From contig NZ_ATJV01000081.1 in the NCBI RefSeq assembly GCF_000443165.1, positions 114,576 through 178,575 on the forward strand: DNA of 64,000 bases, in the 5' to 3' direction. The notes under the pieces were generated by a model. That model was not told the DNA's origin. It saw nothing but the letters and a program-made list of their open reading frames with translations, and did not search any database. Below, one piece after another: positions 8,765-19,729 of this stretch (position 1 is its first letter; each line of letters starts with the position of its first letter). The stretch comes from Thauera terpenica 58Eu (GTDB lineage Bacteria > Pseudomonadota > Gammaproteobacteria > Burkholderiales > Rhodocyclaceae). The position numbers were made by a program, and so were the translations under genes.

Positions 8765-10249
8765 TCAGGCCTCGAGCTTCTTGCGCAGCAGCGCGTTGAC
8801 CTGGCCGGGGCTGGCCTTGCCCTTGCTGGCTTTCATGACCTGGCCGACGAGCGCGTTGAAGGCTTTTTCCTTGCCGCTGCGAAACTCCTCGACCGATTTC
8901 GGGTTGGCGGCCAGCACCTCGTCGATCAAGGCTTCGATGGCGCCACTGTCGGTGACCTGCCTGAGCCCCTGGGCATCGATGATCGCGTCTGCGGCGTTGG
9001 CGTCTGCACCACCTTCGCCGCGCCACAGGGCTTCGAACACCTTCTTGCCGATGGCGTTGGAAATCGTGTTGTCGGTGATCCGTGCGACCAGGCCGGCGAG
9101 CTGGGTCGCGGACACGGGTGAGGCGGCGATCTCGAGTTCGGCCTTGTTCAGGCGCGCGGCGAGATCACCCATCACCCAGTTCGCGCAGATCTTGGCCTGG
9201 GCGGCACCCGCCGCCGACACCACGGTCTGGAAATAATCAGCCACTTCCTTGGTCGCGGTGAGGGTGATCGCGTCGTAGGCCGACAAGCCGTATTCGTCCA
9301 TGAAGCGCGCTTTCATCGCCCCCGGCAGCTCCGGCAACGCGGCCTGCACGCGTGCTTTCCAGGCGGCCGATATCATCAGCGGCAGCAGGTCGGGGTCGGG
9401 GAAATAGCGGTAGTCGTGGGCGTCTTCCTTCGAGCGCATCATCCGCGTCTCGCCGCTGTCGGGGTCGAACAGCACGGTGGCCTGCTCGATGCGGCCACCG
9501 TCCTCGAGGGTGTCGATCTGCCATTGCACTTCGTAGTCGATGGCCTGCTGCAGGAAGCGGAAGGAGTTCAGGTTCTTGATTTCGCGCCGCGTGCCGAGGG
9601 CGGTGGCGCCCTGTTTGCGCACCGAGACGTTGGCGTCGCAGCGAAACGAGCCTTCCTGCATGTTGCCGTCGCAGATGTCGATCCAGCGCACCAGCGCATG
9701 CACTGCGCGTGCGTAGGCGACCGCTTCGGCTGATGAGCGCATGTCGGGTTCGGACACGATCTCGAGCAGCGGCGTGCCGGCGCGGTTGAGGTCGATGCCG
9801 GTCATGCCGTGAAAGTCTTCGTGCAGACTCTTGCCGGCGTCTTCCTCGAGGTGGGCGCGGGTGAGGCGCACGCTCTTGTCGTAGGCCTGGTTTTCGCCGC
9901 CTGCAGCGTCGCCGACGCGAATCGTGATCTCGCCGCCCTGCACCACGGGCAGATCCATCTGGCTGATCTGATAGCCCTTGGGGAGGTCGGGGTAGAAGTA
10001 GTTCTTGCGCGCGAACACGCTCTTTTCCGCGACGTGGGCGCCGATGGCCAGGCCAAAGCGCATCGCGCGCTCGACGGCGCCGCGATTGAGCACCGGCAAT
10101 GTGCCGGGCAAGGCGATATCCACCGCGCTCGCCTGACGGTTCGGCTCGGCGCCGAAGGCGGTGCTGGCGCCGGAGAAGATCTTGCTTGCCGTGTTGAGCT
10201 GGGCGTGAATTTCCAGCCCGATCACGACTTCCCAATCCGTTCTGCTCAT
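8765..10249 (-). CDS. gatB: Asp/Glu-tRNA amidotransferase subunit B
   Basis: tRNA-binding kinase/transamidase subunit of GatCAB. It phosphorylates Asp or Glu misacylated on tRNA-Asn/tRNA-Gln and amidates it with ammonia channelled from GatA. The 494 residues are full length. The N-terminal cradle domain starts [15 protein letters not shown] and includes [26 protein letters not shown] sequence around 115-140. The helical linker and C-terminal YqeY-like tail (about 330-494) are present, ending in the basic, Gly/Gln-rich region typical of the family. The gene closes the leftward gatC-gatA-(lipoprotein)-gatB cluster; the lipoprotein gene ends 34 bp upstream of its ATG. Confidence 0.98.
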   Translation of the reverse strand: MSRTDWEVVIGLEIHAQLNTASKIFSGASTAFGAEPNRQASAVDIALPGTLPVLNRGAVERAMRFGLAIGAHVAEKSVFARKNYFYPDLPKGYQISQMDLPVVQGGEITIRVGDAAGGENQAYDKSVRLTRAHLEEDAGKSLHEDFHGMTGIDLNRAGTPLLEIVSEPDMRSSAEAVAYARAVHALVRWIDICDGNMQEGSFRCDANVSVRKQGATALGTRREIKNLNSFRFLQQAIDYEVQWQIDTLEDGGRIEQATVLFDPDSGETRMMRSKEDAHDYRYFPDPDLLPLMISAAWKARVQAALPELPGAMKARFMDEYGLSAYDAITLTATKEVADYFQTVVSAAGAAQAKICANWVMGDLAARLNKAELEIAASPVSATQLAGLVARITDNTISNAIGKKVFEALWRGEGGADANAADAIIDAQGLRQVTDSGAIEALIDEVLAANPKSVEEFRSGKEKAFNALVGQVMKASKGKASPGQVNALLRKKLEA

Positions 10250-10283
10250 GGTCGTTTCTCTTGTTGCGGTTTGCGACGAAGCC

Positions 10284-10778
10284 TCAGTGGCATTCGCCGC
10301 TGGTCCGATCGACGATGATCGGCCATACGTAGTCGAAGCTGCCGCGCTTGCAGCGCAGCGCGCAGTTGGTAAATCCCACCGTCACCAGCGTGCCCTGCTC
10401 CCAGATGTTCACCGTGCAGCCGTCCTGAGCGCGCAACTCCACGCTGGGCAGGCGGCGGGTCTGGGTGAAGGCGCCGTCGAAACGGCAGTGGCCATGGTGG
10501 GGGACGTCCACCGTGGCGCTGAAGGACTTCACCTCGGAGTGCTCGATGTCAAGCACGGCACTTGCGGCGTAGCCGGCTTCGTCACGGAAGCGGCAGTTGG
10601 TCTTGACGTCGAGCGGGCGCACCGCCATCGGCTTGAGGCGACCCGGTGCCGCGCTTGGCGGGGTCTCTGCGGCTGACTCCGAGGGCGGCACCGAGGGCGG
10701 TGTGGCGCAGGACGCCAGCACGCCGAGCGTGAGCACGGCCAGTCCGGTACGGGCCTTGTGGCGGAGCGAGGCGTGCAT
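10284..10778 (-). CDS. Predicted lipoprotein inserted between gatA and gatB
   Basis: Protein of 164 residues with a type II signal sequence: basic start (RHKAR), hydrophobic core ([10 protein letters not shown]) and lipobox LASC with Cys24 as the lipidated residue. A low-complexity Pro/Ser/Ala linker follows (about 26-50). The mature domain has four or more cysteines (for example TNCRF, GHCRF, DGCTV, TNCAL, LRCKR, GECH), suggesting disulfides in the periplasm. I recognise no family. It starts 11 bp after the gatA stop, so it is probably transcribed with the amidotransferase genes, although its product must act outside the cytoplasm. Confidence 0.85.
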   Translation of the reverse strand: MHASLRHKARTGLAVLTLGVLASCATPPSVPPSESAAETPPSAAPGRLKPMAVRPLDVKTNCRFRDEAGYAASAVLDIEHSEVKSFSATVDVPHHGHCRFDGAFTQTRRLPSVELRAQDGCTVNIWEQGTLVTVGFTNCALRCKRGSFDYVWPIIVDRTSGECH

Positions 10779-10789
10779 CGTGGCGTGGA

Positions 10790-12262
10790 TCAGGCGGTGG
10801 CCGGCCGGCGGGTGTGCCAGTCAGTGACGTGCTGCAGTTGATGCGCGGTGTTGAGCAGGCGCGCCTCGCTGAAATAATCGCCCACCAGCTGCAGACCGAC
10901 CGGCAGACCGTCGGCGCCAAAGCCGCAGGGCTGCGACAGGCCGGGCAGGCCGGCGAGGTTCACGGCGATGGTGTAGATGTCCGACAGGTACATCTGCACC
11001 GGGTCGTCAGCCATCTCACCCAGCGCCCAGGCCGTGGTCGGCGTGGTGGGGCCGGCGATGACATCGCACTGGGTGAGCGCGGCCTGGAAGTCCTGCGCGA
11101 TCAGCCGGCGCAGGCGCTGTGCCTGCAGGTAGTAGGCGTCGTAATAGCCATGCGAGAGCACGTAGGTGCCCACCAGGATGCGGCGCTTGACCTCGGCGCC
11201 GAGGCCTTCGGCGCGGCTCCGGCTGTACATGTCGGCGAGGTCGCTGTATTCGGCGGCACGGTGGCCGTAACGCGCGCCATCGAAGCGCGACATGTTGCTT
11301 GAGCACTCGGCCGGGGCAATCACGTAATAGGCCGGGATCGCCAGTCTGGCGTTGGGCAGCGAGACCTCGACGGTGGTGGCGCCCAGTGCGCGATATTGTT
11401 CAAGCGCAGCCTCGACCGCGGCACGTACGTCGTCGGCCATGCCTTCGGCGAAGAATTCGCGCGGTAGACCGATGCGCAGGCCGGCGAGCGGTTTGGTGCC
11501 CGTGTCTGGTGCGACCAGGGCGGCTGCGTAATCTTCGCGCGCGCGCTCCAGGCTGGTGGAGTCACGGGGGTCGAAACCGGTCATCGCTGACAGCAGCAGC
11601 GCGCAGTCCTCGGCCGACGCACCGAAGGCACCGCCCTGATCGAGCGACGAGGCGTAGGCAATCATGCCGTAGCGGCTCACCAGGCCGTAGGTCGGCTTGA
11701 TGCCGGTGATGCCGCAAAAGGCCGCGGGCTGGCGCACCGAGCCGCCGGTGTCGGTGCCGGTGGCAATCGGCACCAGGCGCGCCGCGACCGCGGCCGCCGA
11801 GCCGCCCGAGGAGCCGCCCGAGACGTGGGTGGTCTTCCACGGATTGCTGACCGCGCCGTAGTACGAGCTCTCGTTCGACGAGCCCATCGCAAACTCGTCC
11901 ATGTTGGTCTTGCCCAGGCTGACCGCGCCCGCGGCCTTGAGCAGGCTGACGACATGGGCGTCGTAGGGGCTGACGAAGTTGGCGAGCATCTTCGAGCCGC
12001 AGGTGGTGAGCACGCCCTCGGTGCAGAACAGATCCTTGTGCGCCAGCGGGATGCCGGTGAGCGCCTCCGCGGTGCCGGCGGCGATGCGCTCGTCGGCGGC
12101 GCGAGCGGCGCTCAGGGCGCCGGCGCGGTCTACGCTGATGAAGGCGTTGAGCTGCGGGTTGAGGGCGTCGATGCGATCGAGGAACAGCGTCGCCAGTTCG
12201 ACGCTGGAGATCTGCCGGGAGTCGAGTGCGCGGCGCAGTTGCGCGAGGGAGGCGTGGATCAT
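10790..12262 (-). CDS. gatA: Asp/Glu-tRNA amidotransferase subunit A
   Basis: Amidase subunit of GatCAB that releases ammonia from glutamine or asparagine for GatB. The amidase-signature triad is complete: Lys76 (AHKDLF), cis-Ser151 within GGSSGGS, and Ser175 within [14 protein letters not shown]. The length of 490 residues is normal. The ATG at 12262 gives the usual N-terminus ([13 protein letters not shown]); a TTG five codons earlier is possible, but neither has a good ribosome-binding site. gatC ends 49 bp upstream. With gatB and gatC this supplies Gln-tRNA(Gln) and/or Asn-tRNA(Asn) by the indirect route. Confidence 0.98.
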   Translation of the reverse strand: MIHASLAQLRRALDSRQISSVELATLFLDRIDALNPQLNAFISVDRAGALSAARAADERIAAGTAEALTGIPLAHKDLFCTEGVLTTCGSKMLANFVSPYDAHVVSLLKAAGAVSLGKTNMDEFAMGSSNESSYYGAVSNPWKTTHVSGGSSGGSAAAVAARLVPIATGTDTGGSVRQPAAFCGITGIKPTYGLVSRYGMIAYASSLDQGGAFGASAEDCALLLSAMTGFDPRDSTSLERAREDYAAALVAPDTGTKPLAGLRIGLPREFFAEGMADDVRAAVEAALEQYRALGATTVEVSLPNARLAIPAYYVIAPAECSSNMSRFDGARYGHRAAEYSDLADMYSRSRAEGLGAEVKRRILVGTYVLSHGYYDAYYLQAQRLRRLIAQDFQAALTQCDVIAGPTTPTTAWALGEMADDPVQMYLSDIYTIAVNLAGLPGLSQPCGFGADGLPVGLQLVGDYFSEARLLNTAHQLQHVTDWHTRRPATA

Positions 12263-12311
12263 GGGTTCGGCAAGCAAGGGGGTGGCGCGACGCGGGTGGC
12301 CGCGATGCGGA

Positions 12312-12599
12312 TCATTCGATGACTTTCGGCACCAGATAGAGCCCGGATTCGGTCTGCGGCGCGATGCGCTGGAAGGCTTCGCGCTGATCCGTTTCGATGA
12401 CCGTGTCCTCGCGCAGGCGGGTGGGGAGCTCCTGCGCGTGGCTCATGGGCTCGACGCCCGTGGTGTCTACCGCCTGCATCTGTTCGATGAGGGCGAAAAT
12501 GCCATCCAGTTTGACCCGGGTGGCGTCGATTTCGGCGTCGGAAAGAGCGATCCGCGCGAGGCGGGCGAGGTGCCCGACTTGTTCATTGGACAGCGACAT
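12312..12599 (-). CDS. gatC: Asp/Glu-tRNA amidotransferase subunit C
   Basis: Small subunit (95 residues) that wraps around GatA and helps hold GatA and GatB together. The family pattern is clear: helix [20 protein letters not shown], then helix [25 protein letters not shown], then the conserved LREDTV and the C-terminal LYLVPKVIE. It is the first gene of the leftward gatCAB operon and is divergent from mreB. The 169-bp intergenic space must hold the start signals of both operons. Confidence 0.97.
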   Translation of the reverse strand: MSLSNEQVGHLARLARIALSDAEIDATRVKLDGIFALIEQMQAVDTTGVEPMSHAQELPTRLREDTVIETDQREAFQRIAPQTESGLYLVPKVIE

Positions 12600-12620
12600 G
12601 AGGTAACAAAACCTGCTGAA

Positions 12621-12648
12621 TCCACAAAGATTTGTAGGTTATCATAAT
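12621..12648 (+). promoter_or_regulatory. Candidate promoter of the mre operon in the gatC-mreB gap
   Basis: CATAAT at 12643-12648 lies 16 bp after TCCACA at 12621-12626 in an unusually AT-rich patch. On the opposite strand the same patch reads TATGAT (12646-12641), a plausible -10 for gatC, but no matching -35 is visible. Assignment is by consensus only. Confidence 0.4.
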
Positions 12649-12687
12649 CGTCTTTGCCCCGCCCGGGGCTACACCGCTTGGCGGTAG

Positions 12688-13812
<1,125 letters not shown>

Positions 13813-13886
13813 TCGGCCGTTCCGGCTCCACGGGCCGGGGTGTGCTTCCGTCCTCGCCTTCCACCTGACGGCCACTGGTTTTCCGG

Positions 13887-14762
13887 ATGTCTTTCGTCGG
13901 CCATCAGCCTCCCCCGATCTTCAAGCGCGGCCCCGCGCCCACGGCGCGCCTGTTCGCCTTCGTCACCGTCTGCCTCGTGCTGCTGGTGGCCGACCTGCGC
14001 TTCCGCTACCTGGAAGTGATGCGTGATGCGCTCTCGGTCGTGACCTATCCGGTGCAGATGGCGGCCGCCACGCCGGCCGATTTCGTGCTCAATGCCTCGC
14101 ACTACTTCGCCACCCTGATCGAGGTGCAGCGCGAGAACGCCGACTTGCGTCGTCAACAACTCAGCTCGGGCGAGCGCCTGCTGCGCTTCGAGCTGCTCGA
14201 GCTCGAAAACCAGCGCCTGCGCGAGCTGCTCGACATGTCGCGACGGGTTGAGGTCAAGAGCATCGCCGCCGACATCCTTTACAACGCGCCTGATCCCTTC
14301 GCGCGCAAGGTCATCCTTGACCGTGGCGCACAGCAAGGCGTCGAGGCGGGGCTGGCGGTGGTCGATGCGAAGGGCGTCGTCGGCCAGGTCACGCGTGTGC
14401 ATCCGGTGCAGTCCGAGGTCACGCTGCTCACCGACCGCAACCAGTCGATTCCGGTGTCCGTGCTGCGTAACGGTGTGCGCGGTGTGCTCTTCGGTAGCGG
14501 CCAGGGCGGCCTGGAGATGCGCTTCGTGCTTGCCGACGCCGATGTGCGCGAGGGCGATCAGCTCGTCACCTCCGGCCTGGACGGGGTTTTCGTTCCCGGC
14601 CTGCCGGTGGCGAAGGTGGTCGGTGTCGACCGCGCGTCTGACGCCTTCGCGCGTATCGAGTGCGAGCCCCTGGCAGCAATCGAGACCAGCGTGCAGGTGC
14701 TGGTGATCGGCCGTACGGCTTATCCGCCACCCCCGCCAGCGCTCGACGCCCGGGAGCGCTGA
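13887..14762 (+). CDS. mreC: Rod shape-determining protein MreC
   Basis: Bitopic inner-membrane protein that activates the PBP2-RodA wall synthase from the periplasmic side. The 291 residues show a short cytoplasmic start, one membrane segment (about 25-43, FAFVTVCLVLLVADL), a coiled-coil (about 70-115, VQRENADLRRQQL... LENQRLRELLDM) and the two-barrel periplasmic domain with the signature DAKGVVGQVTRVHPVQSEVTLLTD split over about 155-185. The C-terminus is Pro-rich. It lies between mreB and mreD, whose ATG follows 3 bp after its stop. Confidence 0.98.
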   Translation: MSFVGHQPPPIFKRGPAPTARLFAFVTVCLVLLVADLRFRYLEVMRDALSVVTYPVQMAAATPADFVLNASHYFATLIEVQRENADLRRQQLSSGERLLRFELLELENQRLRELLDMSRRVEVKSIAADILYNAPDPFARKVILDRGAQQGVEAGLAVVDAKGVVGQVTRVHPVQSEVTLLTDRNQSIPVSVLRNGVRGVLFGSGQGGLEMRFVLADADVREGDQLVTSGLDGVFVPGLPVAKVVGVDRASDAFARIECEPLAAIETSVQVLVIGRTAYPPPPPALDARER

Positions 14763-14765
14763 GCC

Positions 14766-15287
14766 ATGCAGCCGACACATCGCTCCAGCCGCATCCTGCA
14801 GCCGGCCAAACTGTGGTTTGTCTACTTCAGCCTCTTCCTCGCCCTGGGGCTGGAGTACATCCCGAGCGGGCGCGTGCCCGGCATCCCCGACTGGGTGCCG
14901 CTGGTGCTGGCGATCTGGTGCGTGCGCGAGCCCTTGCGCGTCGGCATGGGGGTGGGCTTTGTGTTTGGCCTTCTGGTCGATGTCGGCCAGGGCGCGGCCA
15001 TGGGGCAGCATGCGCTGGCTTACGTGGTGCTGGCCTACTTCGCCAATGCCGCAGCGCGGCGCGTGCTGTGGTTTCCCTTGCTGCAGCAGGCGTTGCACAT
15101 GTTGCCGCTGTTCGTGCTGACGCAGGTGCTGATGGTGGCGGTGCGCCTCCTGGCCGGGGCCGAGTTTCCGGGTTGGTCCTACTTTCTCTCCAGCCTGAGC
15201 AACGCGCTGTTGTGGGCGCCGTTGTCCATCCTGCTCATGCTGCCGCAGTACCAGCCAGTGGATCGCGATGACAACCGGCCGATCTGA
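14766..15287 (+). CDS. mreD: Rod shape-determining protein MreD
   Basis: Small polytopic inner-membrane partner of MreC, 173 residues. About five or six hydrophobic helices are visible. The family region VGMGVGFVFGLLVDVGQGAAMG (about 60-81) includes the conserved LxxDxxxG pattern. It starts 3 bp after mreC and ends 12 bp before mrdA, so the whole set is almost certainly one transcript. Confidence 0.95.
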   Translation: MQPTHRSSRILQPAKLWFVYFSLFLALGLEYIPSGRVPGIPDWVPLVLAIWCVREPLRVGMGVGFVFGLLVDVGQGAAMGQHALAYVVLAYFANAAARRVLWFPLLQQALHMLPLFVLTQVLMVAVRLLAGAEFPGWSYFLSSLSNALLWAPLSILLMLPQYQPVDRDDNRPI

Positions 15288-15299
15288 GGCAGGGGGCCG

Positions 15300-17306
15300 A
15301 TGACGGAATTTCGCACCCCCGGCCGCGAGCTCGCCCGCTTTCGCCTGCGGGTGGTGGTGGCGATGCTGTTCGTGTGCCTGTGCCTGGGGCTGCTGGCGAC
15401 GCGCTTCTACTATCTGCAGGTGCTGCGTCACGAGTATTACCTCACGCGTGCCGAAGACAACCGCATCGCGCTGCTGCCCACCGTGCCCCACCGCGGCACC
15501 ATCATGGACCGCAACGGGGTCGTGCTGGCGCGCAACTACGCCACCTACACACTGGAAATCACGCCCGATCAGGTCGAAGACGTCGAGGCCACCCTGGATG
15601 AGCTGGCCACGCTGGTGGCGATCGAGGCCCGTGACCGGCGCCGCTTCATGAAGCTGCTGGAGGAGAGCCGCAATTTCGAGAGCGTGCCGGTGCGCAGCCG
15701 CCTGAGCGACGAGGAGATCGCGCGCATCGTGTCGCAGCGCTACCGCTTCCCCGGGGTCGAGGTGAAGGCACGCCTGTTGCGCGACTATCCACAGGGCGCG
15801 GTGGCTTCGCACATCGTCGGCTACATCGGGCGCATCAACCAGCGCGATGTCGAGCGCATCGAACAAGCCGACAACGAGGCCAATTACCGCGGCTCGCAGC
15901 ACATCGGCAAGGCCGGGCTGGAGCTGTTCTACGAAACTGAGCTGCACGGCATCACCGGCGTGGAGCAGGTCGAGGTCAACGCCGGCGGGCGGGCGGTGCG
16001 CGCCTTGTCACGCATCGCGCCGATCCAGGGCAATGACCTGGAGCTGACCCTGGACATCGAGCTGCAGCGGGTTGCCGAGAAGGCCTTTGGTGAGCGTCGC
16101 GGCGCCCTGGTGGCGATCGAGCCCGCCAGCGGCGGCGTGCTGGCGCTGGTGTCGACGCCGACTTTCGATCCCAACCTGTTCGTCGACGGCATCTCCACCC
16201 AGGACTGGAAGGCGCTCAATGATTCGCCCGATCATCCGCTGCTCAACCGTGCGATCTACTCCGCCTACCCGCCCGGCTCCACCTTCAAGCCTTTCATGGC
16301 TCTGGCCGGGCTGGAAATGGGCAAGCGCACCGCCAGGCAGGCGATCGCGGACATCGGCTACTTCAACCTCGGCAATCACCGCTTCATGGACGACAAGATC
16401 GGTGGCCACGGCATGGTGGACCTGCACAAGTCCATCGTGGTGTCGTGCAACACCTATTACTACCAGCTCGCCCACGAACTGGGCATCGACAACATCGCCA
16501 AGTTCATGGGGCCGCTGGGCTTTGGCTCGCGCACCGGGATCGACCTGCCGGGCGAGGCGAGCGGTGTGCTGCCCTCGCCGGAATGGAAGCGCGAGCGCTT
16601 TCGCCGCCCCGAGCAGCAGCAGTGGTATGCGGGCGAGACCATCTCGGTCGGGATTGGCCAGGGCTACAACGCCTATACGCCCTTGCAACTGGCCAGCGCG
16701 CTGGCGACGCTGCTCAACAACGGCAAGCAGTATCGGCCCCATATCGTGCGCCATGTCGTGGATTCGCTCAGTGGCGAGCGCCGCGCGGTCGAGCGCGAGC
16801 CGGTGCGCGAGATCCCGCTCAAGCCGGCCAATGTGAAGGCAGTGCTCGACGGCATGGTTGGCGTCAATAGCGAGGGCACCGGCAGGCGCGCCTTTCAGGG
16901 GGCGGCCTACACCTCGGGCGGCAAGACCGGTACGGCGCAGGTGTTCTCGCTGCGCGGCCAGCGCTACGAGGAGAAGCGCCTGCGCGAGCGCTTGCGTGAC
17001 CATTCCTGGTTCATCGCCTACGCGCCGGCACAAGCGCCACAGATCGCACTCGCGGTGCTGGTCGAGAATGGCGGCTTCGGCGCGCAGTCGGCGGCGCCGA
17101 TCGCACGCCAGGTGATGGATTATTACCTGCTGCACCAGCGCGCAGGGGGGCCGGCGGCGGAAGACGCCGAGGCCGACGAAGCGGACGAGAGCGTGGACGC
17201 CGGACCCAAGGACGAGGAGGTTGTCGAGCCCGCCGCCGAGCCTGGGCTCCCCGCCCGCGGCGCAGCGCGCTCGCCGGCGCCTGCAGCCGGGAGGCGCGCT
17301 CAATGA
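15300..17306 (+). CDS. mrdA: Penicillin-binding protein 2 (elongasome transpeptidase)
   Basis: Class B penicillin-binding protein that cross-links peptidoglycan during elongation, paired with the RodA glycosyltransferase. A single membrane anchor lies at about 20-42. The pedestal (dimerisation) domain includes RGTIMDRNGVVLARN. The transpeptidase domain has the three active-site motifs: STFK (Ser327, Lys330), SCN (382-384) and KTG (542-544). At 668 residues it is slightly long because of a tail after about residue 615 that is acidic and then Ala/Pro-rich (EDAEADEADESVDAG, then PARGAARSPAPAAG), probably disordered in the periplasm. The stop overlaps the rodA start by 4 bp (ATGA). Confidence 0.98.
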   Translation: MTEFRTPGRELARFRLRVVVAMLFVCLCLGLLATRFYYLQVLRHEYYLTRAEDNRIALLPTVPHRGTIMDRNGVVLARNYATYTLEITPDQVEDVEATLDELATLVAIEARDRRRFMKLLEESRNFESVPVRSRLSDEEIARIVSQRYRFPGVEVKARLLRDYPQGAVASHIVGYIGRINQRDVERIEQADNEANYRGSQHIGKAGLELFYETELHGITGVEQVEVNAGGRAVRALSRIAPIQGNDLELTLDIELQRVAEKAFGERRGALVAIEPASGGVLALVSTPTFDPNLFVDGISTQDWKALNDSPDHPLLNRAIYSAYPPGSTFKPFMALAGLEMGKRTARQAIADIGYFNLGNHRFMDDKIGGHGMVDLHKSIVVSCNTYYYQLAHELGIDNIAKFMGPLGFGSRTGIDLPGEASGVLPSPEWKRERFRRPEQQQWYAGETISVGIGQGYNAYTPLQLASALATLLNNGKQYRPHIVRHVVDSLSGERRAVEREPVREIPLKPANVKAVLDGMVGVNSEGTGRRAFQGAAYTSGGKTGTAQVFSLRGQRYEEKRLRERLRDHSWFIAYAPAQAPQIALAVLVENGGFGAQSAAPIARQVMDYYLLHQRAGGPAAEDAEADEADESVDAGPKDEEVVEPAAEPGLPARGAARSPAPAAGRRAQ

Positions 17307-18448
17307 GCGGCTCGCGTTTCAACCCGATCGCGCTCTTGCGTGCCTTCCTGCGCCCGCTCGACCCCATCCTCATGCTCGTGCTCGGCCTCTTGCTGGGCGC
17401 TGCCTGGGTGCTGATGCAGAGCGCCTCGCCCGAACGGCTCGACAGCCAGGGCGCGCACTTCGCCATCGCGCTGGGTGCGATGTGGCTGATGGCCTGGGTG
17501 TCGCCTGCGCGCTTGCTCAGGTTTGCGCTGCCCCTGTATGCGCTGGGCGTGCTGCTGCTGATCGGCGTGGAGCTGTTCGGCGAAGTGTCCAAGGGCGCGC
17601 AGCGCTGGCTCGATATCGGCGTCACCCGCATCCAGCCCTCAGAGATCATGAAGATCGCCATGCCGCTGATGCTGGCCTGGTATTTTCAGCAGCGCGAGGG
17701 GCAGACGCGCTTTGTCGACTTCGTGGTGGCCACGCTGCTGCTGTTGCTTCCGGTCGGCCTCATCGTGATCCAGCCCGATCTGGGCACCAGCCTGCTGGTG
17801 GCGGCGGCCGGGCTGTACGTGATCTACTTTGCCGGGCTGTCGTGGAAGCTCATCGTGCCCCTGGTGGCGCTGCTGGTCATCGGCCTGGGTTCCATCGTCA
17901 CCCTGGGCGACACCCTGTGTCAGCCCGATGTCGACTGGCAGGTGCTGCGCGAATACCAGAAGCAGCGCGTGTGCACCCTGCTCGACCCCACGCGCGACCC
18001 CCTCGGCCGCGGCTTTCACATCATCCAGTCCACGATCGCCATCGGCTCGGGCGGCATGTCCGGCAAGGGCTGGATGGAAGGCACGCAGACCCACCTGTCC
18101 TTCCTGCCCGAGCGCCATACCGATTTCATCTTTGCGGTGCTGGCAGAGGAGTTCGGTCTGGTCGGCGCGGTGGTCCTGCTCGCCACCTACCTGCTGCTGC
18201 TGGTGCGCGGCTTCTTCATCGCCGCCTTCGCGCCCACCCATGCCTCACGGCTGCTGGCGGGCTCGATCACGATGATCTTCTTCACCTATGCCTTCGTGAA
18301 CATGGGCATGGTGAGCGGCATCCTGCCCGTGGTGGGCGTGCCCCTGCCTTTCATCAGCTATGGCGGAACTGCGCTGGTGACGCTGTGTCTGGGTGTCGGT
18401 ATGTTGATGAGCATTCAGCGCAGCCGACTCAGGGCGCGCAGCAGCTGA
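17303..18448 (+). CDS. rodA: RodA, SEDS-family peptidoglycan glycosyltransferase
   Basis: Polytopic inner-membrane enzyme that polymerises lipid II glycan chains for lateral wall growth with PBP2. The 381 residues have about ten hydrophobic helices. SEDS signatures are GAQRWLDIGVTRIQPSEIMKI, the catalytic-loop region LPERHTDFIFAVLAEE and VGVPLPFISYGGTALV near the end. It starts inside the last codons of mrdA, implying translational coupling. rlpA follows 17 bp after the stop. Confidence 0.98.
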   Translation: MSGSRFNPIALLRAFLRPLDPILMLVLGLLLGAAWVLMQSASPERLDSQGAHFAIALGAMWLMAWVSPARLLRFALPLYALGVLLLIGVELFGEVSKGAQRWLDIGVTRIQPSEIMKIAMPLMLAWYFQQREGQTRFVDFVVATLLLLLPVGLIVIQPDLGTSLLVAAAGLYVIYFAGLSWKLIVPLVALLVIGLGSIVTLGDTLCQPDVDWQVLREYQKQRVCTLLDPTRDPLGRGFHIIQSTIAIGSGGMSGKGWMEGTQTHLSFLPERHTDFIFAVLAEEFGLVGAVVLLATYLLLLVRGFFIAAFAPTHASRLLAGSITMIFFTYAFVNMGMVSGILPVVGVPLPFISYGGTALVTLCLGVGMLMSIQRSRLRARSS

Positions 18449-18465
18449 CATGTTTGGGAGCAGCG

Positions 18466-19587
18466 ATGAGTTTTGATCCTGTTGTTGACGAGGGCGCACC
18501 CGGTAGCGCTCGGGGTGGGCGCGCGCGCCCCGGCCGAGCGCTGACGAGCGCGCTGTTGAGTGTGCTTGCGGCGGTGCTGGTGGGGGCCTGTGGCTCTGTG
18601 CCGCAACGCAGTGCGGACGCGGCAGCGACCTCGCCCTCCGCCGTGTCCAAGCCCGGCCCGCGCGGTGGGGGCTACTACAAGGACGATGGCCCCGACGCAG
18701 TGCCCCCGGACAACCTTGAAGCCATCCCCGATGCCGAGCCCAGGCTGGAGCCGCTGCACCGCTTTGCCAACCGCCCCTACAACGTCTTCGGTCAAGGCTA
18801 TGTGCCGGCCACCGAGCTGCGTCCTTTCCGCGATCGTGGGCGGGCAAGCTGGTACGGGCGGCGCTTTCACGGCAAGCCAACGTCCAGCGGCGAGCCCTAC
18901 GACATGTACGCGATGACCGCGGCGCATCCCACCTTGCCGATCCCGAGCTATGTGCGCGTCACCCACTCCGGCAACGGGCGCTCGGTGGTGCTGCGGGTCA
19001 ATGACCGGGGACCTTTCCACAAGGGCCGCATCATCGATCTGTCCTATACCGCTGCCTACAAGCTGGGCTATATCAATTCCGGCAGCGCAGAGGTCGAGGT
19101 CGAACAGATTGTCCCTGATGAGCTGCCCTTGCTCGCCGCGGCGAAGCCCGTCCCGCCGCTGCCTGGCCGGCGCCTGCCGGCGAGCGTCGAGCAGCCGGAC
19201 GCCACGCCTGCAGCAGAGGCGGCGACGCCCGAGCCTGTGGTCGCGCGCGCGCTGGCACCGCTTGTGCGGCCGACGCCGAGCGCGCACCTGGAGACGGACA
19301 TGGCCAGTGCCGCTTCCACGGCTGAGGGTCTGGTGCCGCATATCGCCTCGGCCAGCGCGGGCATCTTTCTCCAGCTCGGCGCTTTTGCCTCGCTGGCCAA
19401 TGCCGAGGGCTTCAAGGCCGCGGTTGAGCTGGATGTGGTCGAGCACGCCGAGCGCATCGAGCTGTTCGCCGATGGTGAGCGCTTCCGCCTTCACGCCGGC
19501 CCTTATGACACGGTCGATGCCGCCCGCGCCGCGGCCGTGCGCCTGGGCACGACGCTCAAGCTCAAGCCCTTCGTCGTCATGCGCTGA
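18466..19587 (+). CDS. rlpA: RlpA, septal-ring lytic transglycosylase-family lipoprotein
   Basis: Lipoprotein with a double-psi beta-barrel and a SPOR domain; characterised homologues (Pseudomonas) cleave denuded glycan strands at the division site. The 373-residue product starts at ATG 18466, with GGGAG five bases upstream. A lipobox LVGAC puts the lipidated Cys at 42. The barrel covers about 125-215, with GRASWYGRRFHGKPTSSGEPYD-type sequence. The Glu and Asp of GEPYD and the His of TAAH, needed in the Pseudomonas enzyme, are all present. A Pro/Ala linker follows, and the SPOR domain (about 298-373, LQLGAFASLANAEGFK) binds denuded glycan. It sits between rodA and dacC. Confidence 0.96.
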   Translation: MSFDPVVDEGAPGSARGGRARPGRALTSALLSVLAAVLVGACGSVPQRSADAAATSPSAVSKPGPRGGGYYKDDGPDAVPPDNLEAIPDAEPRLEPLHRFANRPYNVFGQGYVPATELRPFRDRGRASWYGRRFHGKPTSSGEPYDMYAMTAAHPTLPIPSYVRVTHSGNGRSVVLRVNDRGPFHKGRIIDLSYTAAYKLGYINSGSAEVEVEQIVPDELPLLAAAKPVPPLPGRRLPASVEQPDATPAAEAATPEPVVARALAPLVRPTPSAHLETDMASAASTAEGLVPHIASASAGIFLQLGAFASLANAEGFKAAVELDVVEHAERIELFADGERFRLHAGPYDTVDAARAAAVRLGTTLKLKPFVVMR

Positions 19588-19654
19588 GCTGCCTGCATTG
19601 ACGGGCTCGCCTCCGTCGCGTTGCAACATTGGCTTGCAAGTAAGCCCTGCGCTT

Positions 19655-19684
19655 TTGGCCGGCCTGCGCACGGGCGCCTATAAT
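19655..19684 (+). promoter_or_regulatory. Promoter upstream of dacC
   Basis: TTGGCC (19655-19660) is separated by 18 bp from a perfect TATAAT (19679-19684), 45 bp before the dacC ATG. This suggests that dacC can be transcribed independently of the mre-rlpA run. Confidence 0.6.
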
Positions 19685-19729
19685 TCGTCGTTCCCGCCTG
19701 TTTTCCTGATCATTTTCCGGGGCTCCCTC

